Shown here: positions 1-6,231 of the stretch, in pieces | Layout of the letters: each line of letters starts with the position of its first letter | How positions within the stretch are numbered: the first letter of the stretch is position 1 | Origin: Rhodospirillales bacterium | GTDB lineage: Bacteria > Pseudomonadota > Alphaproteobacteria > Micavibrionales > UBA2020 | NCBI GenBank assembly: GCA_023266795.1 | Contig: JAHFPI010000038.1 | Coordinates: 1 to 12,650, forward strand | Direction of reading: 5' to 3' | Length of the DNA: 12,650 bases | Notes under the pieces: generated by a model | What the model was told of the DNA's origin: nothing | The model's database searches: none | Seen by the model: the letters and a program-made list of their open reading frames with translations, nothing else | Made by a program: the position numbers and the translations under genes

Positions 1-183
1 TGGTTCAACGCTCAAAAAGGTTTTGGTTTTATCCAGCCTGATGCAGGTGGTGCGGACGTATTCGTTCACATCAGCGCAGTTGAGCGTGCAGGCCTGCGTG
101 GTCTGAACGAAGGCCAAAAGATCAGCTACGACATCGTATCTGAAAAAGGTCGTAATTCAGCTGCTAACCTGCAAGCCGCTTAA
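1..183 (+). CDS. CspA-family cold-shock protein, 3' part
   Basis: Frame 1 is open from the first base to TAA at 181-183 and gives 60 residues beginning WFNAQKGFGFIQPD. This carries the RNP1-like KGFGFI motif and the RNP2-like DVFVHISAV motif of the cold-shock OB-fold. These proteins bind single-stranded RNA and DNA in the cytoplasm and melt RNA secondary structure. Only a few N-terminal residues (typically MxxGTVK) are missing, because cold-shock proteins are about 67-70 residues long. The gene is followed by a strong hairpin terminator, so it is probably the last or only gene of its transcript. Which Csp paralogue this is cannot be told. Confidence 0.95.
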   Translation, partial: WFNAQKGFGFIQPDAGGADVFVHISAVERAGLRGLNEGQKISYDIVSEKGRNSAANLQAA

Positions 184-216
184 TACAAGCGCTTCAGGTA
201 ACTGAACACAGATTAA

Positions 217-246
217 GCCCGGTGCTGCAAAGCGCCGGGCTTTTTT
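217..246 (+). terminator. Rho-independent terminator of the cold-shock gene
   Basis: A 10-bp stem (217-226 with 231-240, one G-U pair) closes on a GCAA tetraloop, a stable GNRA loop, and six T follow at 241-246. It lies 33 bp after the cold-shock stop codon. On the minus strand the same hairpin is followed only by TTAATC, so it may weakly end transcripts arriving from the membrane-protein gene on the other side. Confidence 0.93.
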
Positions 247-273
247 GTTGGGAGGGTCGCTGAGGATTGGGGA

Positions 274-801
274 TTATTTTTTTACGCGTCTGTTCAGGAG
301 CCTGCGCGTGAAATCCGCTGCCCCCCAAACCACGGCTCCGGCTGATAACAGATATAAAAATTGCACTACATAGTCCAGTATTTCAAATATTTGTACGTCA
401 TGAATGCCTAAATACTGGAAAACTTTCAGAAGAAAAAATATAAACAGCGCCACTAACAAAACAAAGTATACGGCGACGGCCTGGGCAAGCGTATAGAAAA
501 AGCCAAATGACGCATTGCTGCGTTTTATATTAATCACCAGCGCGGCGGCAAAAGTCAGCAAGCTTGCCAATTCCACGGGAATCATCCCTGCGGTTGAGTA
601 ACCTCCCGTCGCGCCATATGCGAAAGTCAGAATTCCCACCGCAATCAGAAATATTATTCCGGATCCTATTATACAAAATTGTGTGCTTGCAAAAAAGGAC
701 AGGCCATATTTCTCAGTTCCCCTTTTCTCCATGGCAAAAATGAATAAAGCCAAAGAAGTGAGAAAGGCGAAAAGGAACAACAAGTATGATGCGTTCATCA
801 T
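274..801 (-). CDS. Five-helix integral membrane protein of unknown function
   Basis: A 175-residue hydrophobic protein with five likely transmembrane segments at about residues 5-24, 41-62, 73-91, 102-128 and 141-161. Positive charges (EKRGTEK after helix 1, NIKRSN after helix 3, RRLLNRRVKK at the end) suggest an outside N-terminus and a cytoplasmic C-terminus. I see no catalytic or transporter signature and do not recognise the family. The start has two consecutive ATG codons, with GGAGG about 13-16 nt upstream, a little far; either ATG could be used. It lies 48 bp downstream of the M32 carboxypeptidase gene on the same strand with no obvious terminator between, so the two may be co-transcribed. 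Confidence 0.8.
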   Translation of the reverse strand: MMNASYLLFLFAFLTSLALFIFAMEKRGTEKYGLSFFASTQFCIIGSGIIFLIAVGILTFAYGATGGYSTAGMIPVELASLLTFAAALVINIKRSNASFGFFYTLAQAVAVYFVLLVALFIFFLLKVFQYLGIHDVQIFEILDYVVQFLYLLSAGAVVWGAADFTRRLLNRRVKK

Positions 802-849
802 CCCTACTATATTTCCTCCCCAAGCGGCTTATAAACGTTCCCGATTTGC

Positions 850-2451
850 CTACCCTCCCGGCTTCTTTACCTGCTTCACGCTATTTGCGTTCGCCGCCGG
901 TGCCTGTTGCAGCGGTTTGCCGAGGTAGCGGGTGCTGAGGTGGTTGAGGTAGTGCTTGGCGTTCAGTTTCTCGCCGGTGGCAGCGATGAAAAGTTCGTCG
1001 GTCGTCAGCAGCGAGCCTTTGCCGTGGACGTTGTCGCGCAGCCATTCGCGCAGGGGCTTGAAGTTGCCCTTGGCGAGTTCGGCGGGGATTTCCGGCTTTG
1101 CTTTGCAGGCGGCGTCGAAAAACTGCGCCGCGCCCATGTTGCCCAGCGTATAGGCGGGGAAATAGCCGATGGAGCCGGTCGGCCAGTGGACGTCCTGCAT
1201 GCAGCCCTGCGCGTTGCCCGGCGGCGTGATGCCGAGAAGGTTTTTCATGCCGTCGTTCCATGCCTTGGGCAGGTCGTCGATGGAGAGCGTACCTTCGACC
1301 AGCGCTTTTTCCAGCTTGTAACGCAGGATGATGTGCGCGGGATAGGTGAGCTCGTCGGCCTCGATGCGGATGAACGACGGATTGACCTTGCTGGCCAGCC
1401 GTTCGAGGTTCTTGGCGGACAGGGCCGGATCGTCGGGACGGTTGAAAACGTCGCGCGCCTCTTTCTCCAGATACTGGAAAAATTCCGGCGTGTGGCAGGC
1501 GTTCCGCTCGATGATGCCCGACTGGCTTTCATGAATGGACATGCCCATCGAGCCGCCGACCGGCTGGTAGCGGTGTTCCAGCGGCGTGTTCTGCTCATAG
1601 AGGGCGTGCCCGGCTTCATGCACCGTCGAATAGACAGCTTCAAGGAACGAGGCTTCATCGCAATCCGTGGTGAAGCGGACGTCGCTGGCGCTGCCGCCGG
1701 TGGAGGGGTGCGCGTCGATCATATCCATGCGCCCGCGCGTGAAATCAAAGCCGATGGCTTTTGTCAGCCGCCGCGCCAGTTCTTCCTGCTGCGCCTTGGG
1801 GAAGGGGCCTTTCAGCGGAATCGGCGCGGGCATCTGCGCCTGCCGCTGGATCGCTTCGCGGATCATGCCGGGCAGAACTTTTTCCATCGCCCCCAGTTCG
1901 CGGGCGACGGTCGCATCGGCGAGGTCGGGGGAGAACGTGTCCAGCAACGCTTCATAGACCGAGGCAGAGCCCAGCTTGTCTTTTTTAATCTGGCCAACGG
2001 TGCGCATGATCTCGAAGGAATGGGCGTACCAGTCCTTGATCTTCGCCCAGTCGCCGGTTTTGCGCAGTTCGGTGTGCAGCCTTTCGCCTTCGCTGCCGAT
2101 ACGGGCCATTTCCGACGCCAGCTCGTCCGGCAGGGAGGCTTCATGCACCCAGGCGCGGCGCATCAGGGCAAGGTTGCGGACATCTGCTGGCGGCAGCGAG
2201 GCGCTGTGCTTTTCCGCCTGATCCAGCCAGCGTTCGACTTACGGCGCCTTGATAAGGTCGTGGGTGACTTCCGCCAGCGCCATGAGCTGCCGCGTGCGGT
2301 CGTCGCTGCTGTTCTTCGGCATGGACACTTCCGCTTCCTTGTAGAGGATGGCGGAGGCGTTGCTGATGTCGATGATCTTGGCGAAGCGCTCTTTCAGCTT
2401 GTCATAGGCGCTTTTCGGGGAGGATTTCTTGGTATGACCGGTATCTGGCAT
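850..2451 (-). pseudogene. M32 metallocarboxypeptidase (carboxypeptidase Taq family) with an in-frame stop
   Basis: M32 enzymes are cytoplasmic zinc carboxypeptidases of about 500 residues. The reading frame starts at ATG 2451, with AGGAAAGGG just upstream, and stays in one frame to TAG at 850. It is broken only by TAA at 2239-2241 (codon 71). Translation of both sides is family-like: before the stop ...MALAEVTHDLIKAP, after it VERWLDQAEKHSASLPPADV. Counting the stop codon as one position there are 533 positions. Hallmarks after the stop are HPSTGG, the zinc motif HEAGH (about 278-282), HESQS (about 307-311), EADELTYPAHI and GYFPAYTLGN. A restart at ATG 2163 would give a 437-residue protein with the zinc site but without the N-terminal helices, and no good ribosome-binding site precedes it. 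The lesion is one substitution away from GAA, CAA or AAA, so a recent mutation or a sequencing error are both possible. Confidence 0.87.
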
Positions 2452-2483
2452 GTGCGTCCCTTTCCTGTGAATGTCGTAGGGCT

Positions 2484-2489
2484 ATTGTA
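2484..2489 (-). promoter_or_regulatory. Possible -10 box of the M32 gene
   Basis: On the minus strand TACAAT matches the sigma-70 -10 consensus at five of six positions and lies about 33 nt before ATG 2451. No convincing -35 hexamer is seen at 16-18 nt, so the assignment is weak. Confidence 0.35.
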
Positions 2490-2524
2490 GCGGGAATCGG
2501 CCAAAAATTAGTTAATTTCTGCTA

Positions 2525-2553
2525 TTGACATAATATATAATAATTGTTATTAT
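2525..2553 (+). promoter_or_regulatory. Sigma-70 promoter of the ankyrin/phosphodiesterase operon, overlapped by an inverted repeat
   Basis: A perfect -35 TTGACA (2525-2530) is separated by 17 bp from TATTAT (2548-2553), five of six matches to the -10 consensus. Transcription would begin near 2560, about 28 nt before the ankyrin start codon. Spacer and -10 are covered by a perfect 7-bp inverted repeat, ATAATAA (2537-2543) and TTATTAT (2547-2553) around TTG. A dimeric repressor could bind there; no such regulator is identified. Confidence 0.7.
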
Positions 2554-2587
2554 ATTATACTTATACGCAGAATAAGGGTCTGGTCGC

Positions 2588-3166
2588 ATGGCTTCCGGCA
2601 AGCTACAGAAATCGTTCAATAAACAGCCTTCGCGGTCGGAGGTGGTTGCCTTTGTTGGTGCCGCCGCTGCCGGAAATAACGATGCGGCTGTGATAAAATT
2701 TCTGGATGAATACGGCAGCGCCTATATCGAGGAAAAAGATAACAACGGCTTTACGGCGCTGATGGATGCGACGGCCTGCGGGCGCCTGAGCACCGTGAAA
2801 TTGCTGCTGGAGCGGGGCGCCGACATCGAGCAGAAAAACGAGCATGGCTGGACGCCGCTGATGCGCGCTACATGGAACAGGCATGCGGCTATCGTGGCAT
2901 TGCTGCTGGAGAAGGGGGCCGATCTTGATGAAAAAAACCCCGCCGGCGACACAGCCCTGATGATGTCCAGAAAACGCGACAAGCCGGAAATAACGTCGCT
3001 GCTGGAAAAAGAAACGGAAAGCCGGGCGCAGCGCCTTGCGGAACAAATCCGGCAGGAAGCCGAAAAAAAAGCGCGTGATCTGGCCGAGGACATCGCGGAT
3101 TTTTCTCCGGCGCTGAAACGCGATATTCCCGTCCGGCGCCCGTTCAGGATAGGGAAAGCACCATGA
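2588..3166 (+). CDS. Ankyrin-repeat protein with helical charged tail
   Basis: A 192-residue soluble protein without signal peptide. Ankyrin repeats fill residues about 18-142: a degenerate N-terminal cap (EVVAFVGAAAAGNNDAAV...), two canonical 33-residue repeats at 51-83 (NNGFTALMDA...VKLLLERGADI) and 84-116 (EHGWTPLMRA...VALLLEKGADL), and a shortened last repeat (AGDTALMM...ITSLLEKE). Residues about 143-170 form a highly charged, probably helical or coiled-coil stretch, followed by a basic Pro/Arg-containing end. Ankyrin repeats bind other proteins, so a role as partner or adaptor of the downstream gene products is a reasonable inference. AAGGG lies 9 nt before the ATG. The stop overlaps the next start by 4 nt (ATGA), which points to translational coupling. 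Confidence 0.9.
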   Translation: MASGKLQKSFNKQPSRSEVVAFVGAAAAGNNDAAVIKFLDEYGSAYIEEKDNNGFTALMDATACGRLSTVKLLLERGADIEQKNEHGWTPLMRATWNRHAAIVALLLEKGADLDEKNPAGDTALMMSRKRDKPEITSLLEKETESRAQRLAEQIRQEAEKKARDLAEDIADFSPALKRDIPVRRPFRIGKAP

Positions 3167-3360
3167 CGGAAACATATCAAAAGCAGGTCAGGGAGCTGGA
3201 GGAATATGTGGCGGCGGGGGATATCGCCGGCATGGCGCAGGTGATCGAGCAGTTGCATGAACAATGGGATGACCTGCCGGAGGATACACAGCAGGAAATC
3301 CTGAAACTGGAAGCCATTTTCCTTTCCTTTGTGGATATTAAAGTCGGAGGTGCCTTATGA
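3163..3360 (+). CDS. Small acidic helical protein, unknown function
   Basis: A 65-residue protein, mostly predicted helix (TETYQKQVRELEEYVAAGD, then IAGMAQVIEQLHEQWDDL and EDTQQEILKLEAIFLSF), acidic, with no Cys and no membrane segment. I do not recognise a family. It is supported as a real gene by AGGG 9 nt before its ATG and by ATGA overlaps with both neighbours: its start overlaps the ankyrin stop and its stop overlaps the start of the phosphodiesterase-like gene. Its place between the two suggests a small subunit or regulator of the same complex, which is inference only. Confidence 0.78.
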   Translation: MTETYQKQVRELEEYVAAGDIAGMAQVIEQLHEQWDDLPEDTQQEILKLEAIFLSFVDIKVGGAL

Positions 3361-4451
3361 CGACGCCCCTGCCGCAAGCGCTGCGTATCGCACAGGAAAT
3401 CAACCGCGTCCTCAAGGACAATCCGGAGGCGCTCGGCCATGACCGGAAACTGCGGAACACGCTGAAGGAGATCCGCGCGCTTGACCGCAGCTTCGCGGAA
3501 AAGGGCGGCCTCTTTTTTCATACCGGCAGTACGCCGCTGGAGACGGCTAAAAAATTCACGGAGATTCACCTTGAGCAATATCGGCTGACGGGTCTTCGCC
3601 CGAGTCTGCCGGCGCTGGCGATCCACCATGCTGCTGTGCTGGGGCTAGATAAAAACAGTCCGGCTTACAAGGCCATGATCATGGTGGCGGTGCGCGCGGA
3701 AATGAAGGCCGCCATTGCGCCGCCCTATCACAGCAAGTTCCATTATACGGACGTTGCGGCGGTGACAGCCAATCTGCTGGAAAAGAATAACGCGATGGTC
3801 AAAGGCGGCGAGGCGGGCGGGGTCGTCCTGACGCAGCTGGAGCAGGCGCTGACGTTTATCGCGGCGATCGGCCACGACCTCGACCACGAAGGCCGCGACA
3901 ACCCTCCGGACGACCTGTATTTTAACGAGAAAAAATCATTTTATCTGATGGAGCCGCTATTACAGGAGGCGGGGTTGTCCGCGCCGGATATTGACAAAAT
4001 CCATACGATCCTGCTAACCACCAGTCCGGACGGTCCGCATGCGGTGCTGAAGGTGGTGGCGAAGGCGCAGCGGGAGGGGCGTACCGTTGATTTTACGGTG
4101 ATTGACCCGCAGAACAAATTTTCCGAACTTAAGGCGCTGGCGGGTGACGCCAAGCTGACGCAGATGGCGGCGATTGTTTCCGATTCCGATCTCTATGCAT
4201 CGAGCGGGGCTGGAATGAAGTATAGCGATACGACGGGTGCGCTGATGACGGCAGAAAAGAAAAAAGCAGGAATTAATATTGATTTAACCACCGACAGCTC
4301 GCGTAAATTCTTTTTCGACAGCATTGTCGGCAAGGAAGGCTATGCCTCCAACGCGGGGCGTGCGGCGAATAATGAAGCCTTTGAAGCCCTGCGCGCGGAA
4401 AACGACCGCCGCCTTGCCGTGGCGGCAGCCAGACAACAGCCAAAACCTTAA
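3357..4451 (+). CDS. HD-domain phosphohydrolase resembling class I cyclic-nucleotide phosphodiesterases
   Basis: A 364-residue cytoplasmic protein. The metal site follows the class I phosphodiesterase pattern: YHSKFHYTDV (residues 124-133, compare YHNxxHAxDV), AIGHDLDHEGRDN (170-182, the HD motif in the context HDxDHxGxxN), and an acidic residue in VSDSDLYAS (Asp276 or Asp278) in place of the last metal-ligand Asp. This predicts a two-metal phosphohydrolase acting on a cyclic nucleotide or a related phosphoester; the substrate is not shown. The N-terminal about 115 residues are helical and unassigned. GGAGG lies 7 nt before the ATG, which overlaps the previous stop by 4 nt. It could instead be a nucleotide hydrolase of the broad HD superfamily. 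Family-level confidence is moderate to high, specific function low. Confidence 0.83.
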   Translation: MTTPLPQALRIAQEINRVLKDNPEALGHDRKLRNTLKEIRALDRSFAEKGGLFFHTGSTPLETAKKFTEIHLEQYRLTGLRPSLPALAIHHAAVLGLDKNSPAYKAMIMVAVRAEMKAAIAPPYHSKFHYTDVAAVTANLLEKNNAMVKGGEAGGVVLTQLEQALTFIAAIGHDLDHEGRDNPPDDLYFNEKKSFYLMEPLLQEAGLSAPDIDKIHTILLTTSPDGPHAVLKVVAKAQREGRTVDFTVIDPQNKFSELKALAGDAKLTQMAAIVSDSDLYASSGAGMKYSDTTGALMTAEKKKAGINIDLTTDSSRKFFFDSIVGKEGYASNAGRAANNEAFEALRAENDRRLAVAAARQQPKP

Positions 4452-4460
4452 AACTTAAGG
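4446..4460. repeat. Inverted repeat spanning two convergent stop codons
   Basis: CCTTAA (4446-4451) and TTAAGG (4455-4460) are perfect inverted copies around AAC. The TAA of the phosphodiesterase-like gene (4449-4451) and the TAA of the carbonic anhydrase gene (4455-4457, minus) occupy mirrored positions in it. The stem is only 6 bp and lacks a T run, so it is not a convincing terminator. Confidence 0.6.
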
Positions 4461-5150
4461 AGCTATCCCCGGCGGGCTTTTCGGGGGGCGGGGGTATATG
4501 CAGATGTTGTTATCCTGAACAACCGGCGGGACGATATTCAGCTGCTTGAAGGCCTTGGTTGCCGGGTTGTATTCATGCAGTGTGCCCTTCTCCATATCGA
4601 AGAACCAGCCGTTGACGGTCAGGCGGCCTTCCTGCAAAGCTTTCTTGACCATGGGGTATTCCATGAGGTTGCGCAGGCTCATGATAACCACCTGACGCTC
4701 CGTTTCATGCTGGAGGACGGTGTGATCGTTGGCGCCGACCTTGGTTTTGGCGGCAGTTTTGGCCTGTCCGGCCATTTTCGTCCATGAATCGATATAGTGG
4801 TCCGAGGTGCCGTCGACCAGCGCCGAGACGCCGCCGCACAGCGAATGCCCCATGACGATCAGGTGCTTGATTTTTTTGGTGTCGATGGCGTAGCTCAGCG
4901 AGGCGCCGACCTCGCATTGCCTGTTGGCGTTATAGGGCGGGATGATGGCGGCCATCTGCGAATGGATGAACTGCTGCCCCGGCTGGGCGTCAAAAACGAG
5001 GTCCGCGCCGTTGCGGGGGTCGATGCAATTGATAACGAAGAAGTCCGGATGCGCGCCGTCCTTGGCCAGCTTTTCCATCAGATGTGAACCACTTTCGTAG
5101 TACTTCTTCCGAAACCGTTCAAATCCTTCAACAAGTTTTTTTCTTGGCAA
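4455..5150 (-). CDS. Beta-class carbonic anhydrase
   Basis: A 231-residue protein with the beta-carbonic anhydrase zinc motifs: CIDPR (Cys42, Asp44, Arg46, the CxDxR motif) and GHSLCGG (His102, Cys105, the HxxC motif). It is predicted to interconvert CO2 and bicarbonate in the cytoplasm. GWFFDMEKGTLHEYNP near the C-terminus matches the usual GWxYDIxTG end of the fold. One deviation: after the first motif, QFIHSQMAAIIPPY stands where most members have LFVVRNVANLVPPY. The start is TTG at 5150, with GGAGG 5 nt upstream and a promoter just before it; no in-frame ATG lies nearby. It converges on the phosphodiesterase-like gene, the two stop codons being 3 bp apart. Confidence 0.9.
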   Translation of the reverse strand: MPRKKLVEGFERFRKKYYESGSHLMEKLAKDGAHPDFFVINCIDPRNGADLVFDAQPGQQFIHSQMAAIIPPYNANRQCEVGASLSYAIDTKKIKHLIVMGHSLCGGVSALVDGTSDHYIDSWTKMAGQAKTAAKTKVGANDHTVLQHETERQVVIMSLRNLMEYPMVKKALQEGRLTVNGWFFDMEKGTLHEYNPATKAFKQLNIVPPVVQDNNICIYPRPPKSPPGIAP

Positions 5151-5177
5151 AACCGCCTCCGTTTTTGTGATGTGTTT

Positions 5178-5207
5178 ATTGTAAACTTAAACGGGGCAGG
5201 TTGTAAA
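5178..5207 (-). promoter_or_regulatory. Promoter of the carbonic anhydrase gene
   Basis: On the minus strand TTTACA (5202-5207) and TACAAT (5178-5183) are 18 bp apart, each matching consensus at five of six positions. The leader to the TTG start would be about 20 nt. Confidence 0.7.
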
Positions 5208-5265
5208 GAGTTATGTATAGGGCTTGGCGAAAAATGGCGGTTTTCCTTGACTTTGGGTAACATTT

Positions 5266-5346
5266 ATGGTCAAATCTAGTCATCCTCGAGAAGTGGGCGA
5301 GACCCCGATCTCCCCTCCCAAAACCCGCCAACAGGCGGTTTTTTTA
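5266..5346 (+). ncRNA. Possible small RNA ending at a terminator (tentative)
   Basis: In the intergenic stretch 5151-5502 no convincing gene is found. On the plus strand a hairpin (GGG plus GAGA at 5295-5302 pairing with TCTCCCC at 5309-5315, one bulged C) is followed by an unpaired pyrimidine/A stretch and then a terminator. A weak promoter may be TTGACT (5247-5252) with TCAAAT (5270-5275). The exposed CCCCTCCC could pair with Shine-Dalgarno sequences. The 5' end is not defined. Confidence 0.3.
5325..5346 (+). terminator. Rho-independent terminator
   Basis: CCGCC (5325-5329) pairs with GGCGG (5334-5338) around AACA, followed by a run of seven T and then A. It does not follow any convincing plus-strand gene, which is the main reason to suspect a short untranslated transcript here. 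Confidence 0.65.
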
Positions 5347-5502
5347 TGCCTGAAATTTGGGGGTAGGTATTTATGGTTTGACCTTATGTGTCTTGGGATA
5401 GCCAAAGACCACGCAGTTGTGACACCAGCGTGACAAGTTGACTAACCTATGATTTCTGTGGGGCTTCCGTGAATGACTAACCAGTTGTCATTACAAAGGA
5501 AA

Positions 5503-5558
5503 AATGGTCGGACTGAAAGGATTTGAACCTTCGACCCCTTGCACCCCATGCAAGTGCG
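5503..5558 (-). repeat. att repeat, distal copy (tRNA-Pro 3' fragment)
   Basis: Fifty-six bases identical to 7126-7181. On the minus strand they run from the end of the D-stem region through the anticodon and T arms to CCA (5505-5507). This is probably the original chromosomal 3' end of the tRNA gene displaced by integration. Identity stops sharply at 5559. Confidence 0.9.
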
Positions 5559-5609
5559 GCTGTTCGCCTCGCCTCCGTCTCGGCTTTACCAGTCTGCGCT
5601 TCCACAGCT
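5559..5609 (-). other. Interrupted tRNA-Pro relic beside the distal att repeat
   Basis: Beyond the 56-bp repeat the tRNA likeness resumes after 28 unrelated bases (5559-5586). Positions 5587-5601 match the tRNA D-arm at 7183-7197 in 13 of 15 positions, and CTGT of the acceptor/D junction follows after a 3-base insertion. Read with the att copy, this is a tRNA-Pro pseudogene with a roughly 28-bp insertion in the D region and a ruined acceptor strand. Confidence 0.55.
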
Positions 5610-5704
5610 AGAAACAGCCAAGAAAACAACACACTAATGCGAATTGTGTATCATGGAGGCTAGATACTGGTCAAGCGATTTGTTTACCGGAATCAAATAT
5701 CTGG

Positions 5705-5731
5705 TGCATCAAGTGCATCAGAATTGCATCA
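5705..5731 (+). repeat. Three TGCATCA direct repeats near the left end of the element
   Basis: TGCATCA occurs at 5705-5711, 5714-5720 and 5725-5731, all in one orientation. The same heptamer recurs twice just before the integrase gene. Such short spaced repeats at both ends of an element are typical of arm-type binding sites of tyrosine integrases. Confidence 0.6.
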
Positions 5732-5887
5732 AACATACCGCACAGGGTGTTCGTGGAGCAGTCTCCATGAGCAACAACATTACGTTCTGCGGCAAGCTAA
5801 TAGAAGCATCTCAGGAATCGTCTGGCTGTAGGGAGCTAGGCAGTACCGGACGAACCTTGCCGCTCGGTCTAGCGAGTCGCTAATGAC

Positions 5888-6088
5888 TTGGAAAGGGCAT
5901 CTCTGCAGCGGGTTATACCCTGTCTCCCTGTGTACTATTGCCGCACTTGTGACAGAGAGTACGACACGGGGGAAAGTGAAAACGAGGATTTCTCAATACG
6001 CTGTCACGAATTTCTACACCAAATTTCTGGCCGCGATAGCTGGATTGAAAAATACTCTCAATTGTGTGCTACAGTGCAGGAATACTGA
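5888..6088 (+). CDS. Possible small CxxC protein in the element (doubtful)
   Basis: An open frame of 66 codons from a TTG; an in-frame stop at 5870-5872 leaves no ATG or GTG start. The product contains YYCRTCDREYDTGE and later RCHEFLHQ, so a CxxC...CH zinc site is conceivable. The middle reads like natural protein, but no ribosome-binding site is seen and it overlaps two other frames of similar length. It may be a fragment of an inactivated gene. Confidence 0.25.
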   Translation: MERASLQRVIPCLPVYYCRTCDREYDTGESENEDFSIRCHEFLHQISGRDSWIEKYSQLCATVQEY

Positions 6089-6231
6089 GAGACGGTATGC
6101 TGATTAAACGTGTCCGCCATGTCGCGCCAAGCATCTTGCAAAGCCTGATTATAGGTCAGACTTAATTGCTTCCACCTAAGCCGCATTGATTTAGTATAAA
6201 CTTCCGGCTTTACGCCCTGAATGTTAGCCAT
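6058..6231 (-). CDS. Small hypothetical protein in the element
   Basis: Starting at ATG 6231, with GGCGGA 6 nt upstream, the product has 57 residues: MANIQGVKPEVYTKSMRL, then a basic, Trp-containing helical part (RWKQLSLTYNQALQDAWRDM) and a short tail. An upstream in-frame ATG at 6267 would add 12 residues but has a weak ribosome-binding site. It lies downstream of the truncated integrase on the same strand. No family is recognised; a remnant of a larger phage- or island-type gene is possible. Confidence 0.4.
   Translation of the reverse strand: MANIQGVKPEVYTKSMRLRWKQLSLTYNQALQDAWRDMADTFNQHTVSQYSCTVAHN

Noticed and set aside
2239..2241. Stop-codon reassignment or selenocysteine as the cause of the internal TAA
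   Set aside because: TAA is the normal stop of neighbouring genes (rpmF, the PDE-like gene, the carbonic anhydrase), and selenocysteine and pyrrolysine use TGA and TAG.
907..2490. Long plus-strand open frame of 527 codons
   Set aside because: It lies antisense to the M32 carboxypeptidase gene, whose motifs are unmistakable. The product is a low-complexity Arg/Gly/Val-rich shadow typical of GC-rich antisense frames.
2603..3264. Minus-strand frames opposite the ankyrin and small-protein genes
   Set aside because: Shadows of the plus-strand operon, without ribosome-binding sites and with atypical composition.
5266..5433. Plus-strand frame of 55 codons (MVKSSHPREVGET...)
   Set aside because: A Rho-independent terminator lies inside it, no ribosome-binding site precedes it, and the product is not recognisable.
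5705..5731. CRISPR array
   Set aside because: The repeated unit is only 7 bp with 2-4 bp between copies; there is no spacer structure and no cas gene.
5644..5883. Plus-strand frame of 79 codons inside the island
   Set aside because: Starts at GTG without a ribosome-binding site, covers the TGCATCA repeats, and the product looks random.
5883..6107. Plus-strand frame of 74 codons inside the island
   Set aside because: Overlaps a more protein-like frame at 5888-6088 and has no ribosome-binding site.
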